Shown here piece after piece: positions 62,292 to 64,000 of a stretch of DNA of 64,000 bases. The notes under the pieces were generated by a model. It was not told the origin of the DNA. It did no database searches and was given only the letters and a program-made list of their open reading frames with translations. The DNA lies in contig NZ_OOHJ01000018.1 of NCBI RefSeq assembly GCF_900323885.1, positions 3,955,001 to 4,019,000 of the forward strand, written 5' to 3'. The stretch's first letter is position 1. The number at the start of each line of letters is the position of its first letter. This DNA comes from [Actinomadura] parvosata subsp. kistnae (lineage in GTDB: Bacteria; Actinomycetota; Actinomycetes; Streptosporangiales; Streptosporangiaceae). The translations under genes and the position numbers were made by a program.

Positions 62292-63379
62292 CTTCGAGGT
62301 CTCAACGCTGGATCCTGCCGACGATCCTGCTCGCCGAGGTCGCCATCGCCGTGGCGGACGAGGCGGCCGTCACCGTCTCGATGTCGGGGCTCCTGCTGAT
62401 CGGGCCGCTGGTCGCCGCGCACTGCCTCCTCAGCCCCAGGCTCACCGCCCTGGCCGCGGGAACGGCGCTCGCCCTGGCCGTGCTGCTGGTCACCCCCGAG
62501 ATGGTGCCCGACCATCTCGTCCGCGTGCTGCTGGTGGCCACCAGCGGGTTGTGGGCGGTGCTGACGGTGCGGAGGTACCGGGAGTACCGGATCGCCGTGA
62601 CCCGCCTGGCCCGCCTCGCCGAGACGACGCAGCAGGCGATCAGCCCGCCGCTGCCCGCGGAGCTGGGCGGCCTGAACCTGGCGGCCCGCACGCGCTCGGC
62701 CACGCCCGGCGCCCGCCTGGGCGGCGACCTGCACGAGGCCATCGCGACCCCCACCGGCCTGCGCCTGATCGTCGGGGACGCCAAGGGGCACGGCATCGAC
62801 GCCCTCAGTCACGCCGCCGCCGTCCTGGCCGCCTTCCGGCGCAGCGCCCTCACCGCCCCCGACCTGACCTGCCTGGCCCGCCAGCTCGACACCCGCCTGG
62901 CCGGCGAGCTGGGGGAGGAGGACTTCGTGACGGTGCTGCTGGCCGAGTTCGGGCGCGACCACGTGACGCTCGTCAACTGCGGGCATCCGCCGCCGATCCG
63001 CATCGGCGCCACCCTGGACACCCTCGGCGTGCGTCGGCCGTCCCCGCCGCTGGGCCTGTCGCCCGACCCGTACCCGCAGCGGATCCGGCTCCTGCCCACC
63101 GACCGCCTGCTCCTCTACACCGACGGCCTGACCGAGGCCCGCACGCCCGGCGGCGCGTTCTTCCGCCTCGACGACCGCCTGCACGCCGCGCTGGCCGCCC
63201 CCACCCTGGACCAGGCCCTCGACGAGCTGCTGGACGCGCTCGACGAGTACACCGGCGGGCCGGTCGCCGACGACGACCTGACCCTCGTCCTGGCCCAGGC
63301 CGCCCCGTCCACGCTGCCCAGCCCGCTGTCGGCGCCGGTCCCTGAGGACCGGCGTCATCCGGTACGGCGGCGGCCGTAG
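62288..63379 (+). CDS. Membrane-anchored PP2C (SpoIIE-like) phosphatase
   Basis: A 363-residue protein. Residues about 8-95 hold three to four membrane helices. The catalytic domain (about 125-335) has the metal-binding ARLGGDLHEA and VGDAKGHGIDA motifs, LVNCGHPPPI and LLLYTDGLTEAR, then the last Asp in DDDLTLVLAQ. Such phosphatases usually act on anti-anti-sigma (STAS) proteins. No STAS or kinase gene is nearby. It is coupled to the STAND gene and its 3' end overlaps the converging DUF418 gene by 25 bp. Confidence 0.9.
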   Translation: MTSRSQRWILPTILLAEVAIAVADEAAVTVSMSGLLLIGPLVAAHCLLSPRLTALAAGTALALAVLLVTPEMVPDHLVRVLLVATSGLWAVLTVRRYREYRIAVTRLARLAETTQQAISPPLPAELGGLNLAARTRSATPGARLGGDLHEAIATPTGLRLIVGDAKGHGIDALSHAAAVLAAFRRSALTAPDLTCLARQLDTRLAGELGEEDFVTVLLAEFGRDHVTLVNCGHPPPIRIGATLDTLGVRRPSPPLGLSPDPYPQRIRLLPTDRLLLYTDGLTEARTPGGAFFRLDDRLHAALAAPTLDQALDELLDALDEYTGGPVADDDLTLVLAQAAPSTLPSPLSAPVPEDRRHPVRRRP

Positions 63380-64000
63380 GTCAGCCGCCGCAGCACGATC
63401 TCGGCCGGCCCCCGGTGCCCGGCCACGCGCATCACCTCGGCCAGCACGATCGAGACCACCCAGACGGCCACCGCGACGCCGAGCGCCGCCGCGTACCCCA
63501 TGTCGTCGTGCAGCCCCAGCGTGAACGGATAGAACAGCACCACCCACACCAGCGCCTGGAACAGGTAGAACGTCAGCGACCGCCGGCCCAGCGCGGCCAG
63601 GGCCGTGGTGAGGCGGCCCTCGCGGTCGCCGGCCGCGACGAGCCCGATGGCGGCGGCCAGGCCGATGCCGCCCGCGTACCCGGTCAGGTCGTGCGCGACC
63701 GCGACCGCCCAGCTCACCGCGGCCGAGTCCGTCGTCCACGCGCCCGCCGCCATCAGCGCGGACGGCAACCGCCCGGCCAGCGCCAGGCCGAGCCCCAGGG
63801 CGGCGATGCGGCGCAGCAGCGGCAGGTGCCGCTCCGGCTCGTCGAGCAGGCGGCGGCGCGCGGCCAGGACGCCCAGCACCATGGCGGGCACCACCATGAC
63901 GGTGGAGACGACGGTGTTGACGGGCCAGGCGGGCAGGGCGGCGACGAGGTGGGCCGCGAACGTCGGCTCCATGATCTCGGCGATGGTCGCCGGGTCGTCC
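63355..64000 (-). CDS. DUF418 membrane protein, 5' end outside window
   Basis: The 215 visible residues contain about six membrane helices and the DUF418 C-terminal pattern RRSLTFYLFQALVWVVLFYPFTLGL, then SIVLAEVMRVAGHRGPAEIVLRRLTYGRR (the GPxExxxR motif). The frame is open to the right edge (DDPATIAEIMEPTFAAH), so the ATG at 63972 is internal. The family is common and poorly understood. It overlaps the PP2C gene tail to tail. Confidence 0.85.
   Translation of the reverse strand, partial: DDPATIAEIMEPTFAAHLVAALPAWPVNTVVSTVMVVPAMVLGVLAARRRLLDEPERHLPLLRRIAALGLGLALAGRLPSALMAAGAWTTDSAAVSWAVAVAHDLTGYAGGIGLAAAIGLVAAGDREGRLTTALAALGRRSLTFYLFQALVWVVLFYPFTLGLHDDMGYAAALGVAVAVWVVSIVLAEVMRVAGHRGPAEIVLRRLTYGRRRTG

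Overview
The window is very GC-rich chromosomal DNA from a filamentous actinomycete. The evidence is an actinobacterial ESX (type VII secretion) block, a mycothiol-dependent formaldehyde dehydrogenase, an acyl-CoA carboxylase beta/epsilon pair, iron boxes of the IdeR/DmdR type, many ATGA-coupled genes and many start codons placed 6-8 bases after a TANNNT hexamer (leaderless transcripts). The overall style suits Streptosporangiales such as Nonomuraea; that placement is inference. I saw no rRNA, tRNA, transposase, phage or CRISPR.

Layout. 1-8933: part of a type VII secretion locus: a WXG100 protein cut by the left edge, a proline-rich repeat protein, a membrane protein that carries its own W-x-G segment, EccB, and a large EccC with an FHA-like N-terminus. 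9243-15224: a Tad/Flp pilus operon (CpaB-like, TadZ, TadA, TadB, TadC, Flp pilin, three TadE/G-like pseudopilins). 15319-19960: a giant LysM-BTAD membrane protein, a lipoprotein and a secreted protein, each overlapping the one before. 20052-27018: MarR/MFS, the alkylation repair pair alkA-ogt, a second MFS with a DUF5937/ArsR regulator, and a NYN-domain protein. 27126-36955: acyl-CoA carboxylase epsilon and beta, an ABC exporter, ppc (frameshifted), an epoxide hydrolase, fdhD and birA. 37030-41769: a PH-domain protein, an Rv1264-like cyclase, mscR with an MBL hydrolase, iron-regulated bfd-bfr and a GNAT. 41972-50183: a two-component system, GtrA, purK-purE, a frameshifted GNAT, ugd and an acyl-CoA dehydrogenase. 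50184-51677: a short accessory patch with hairpin repeats, an XRE antitoxin with only the tail of its toxin, and a macro-domain protein. 51819-64000: GH54 arabinofuranosidase, an HTH/oxidoreductase pair, a secreted protease, a SigE-family sigma factor with a membrane beta-propeller partner, a questin-oxidase-like protein, a STAND NTPase coupled to a PP2C phosphatase, and a DUF418 protein cut by the right edge.

The signals I rate highest are: a 15-bp stem that traps the purE ribosome-binding site and start codon; the membrane-anchored WXG protein in the ESX block; the STAND-PP2C pair; two genes (ppc and a GNAT) each broken by one missing C in a C-run, which points to a common sequencing cause; and several unusually clean operators (MarR, LacI, DasR-like, tandem TetR-like).
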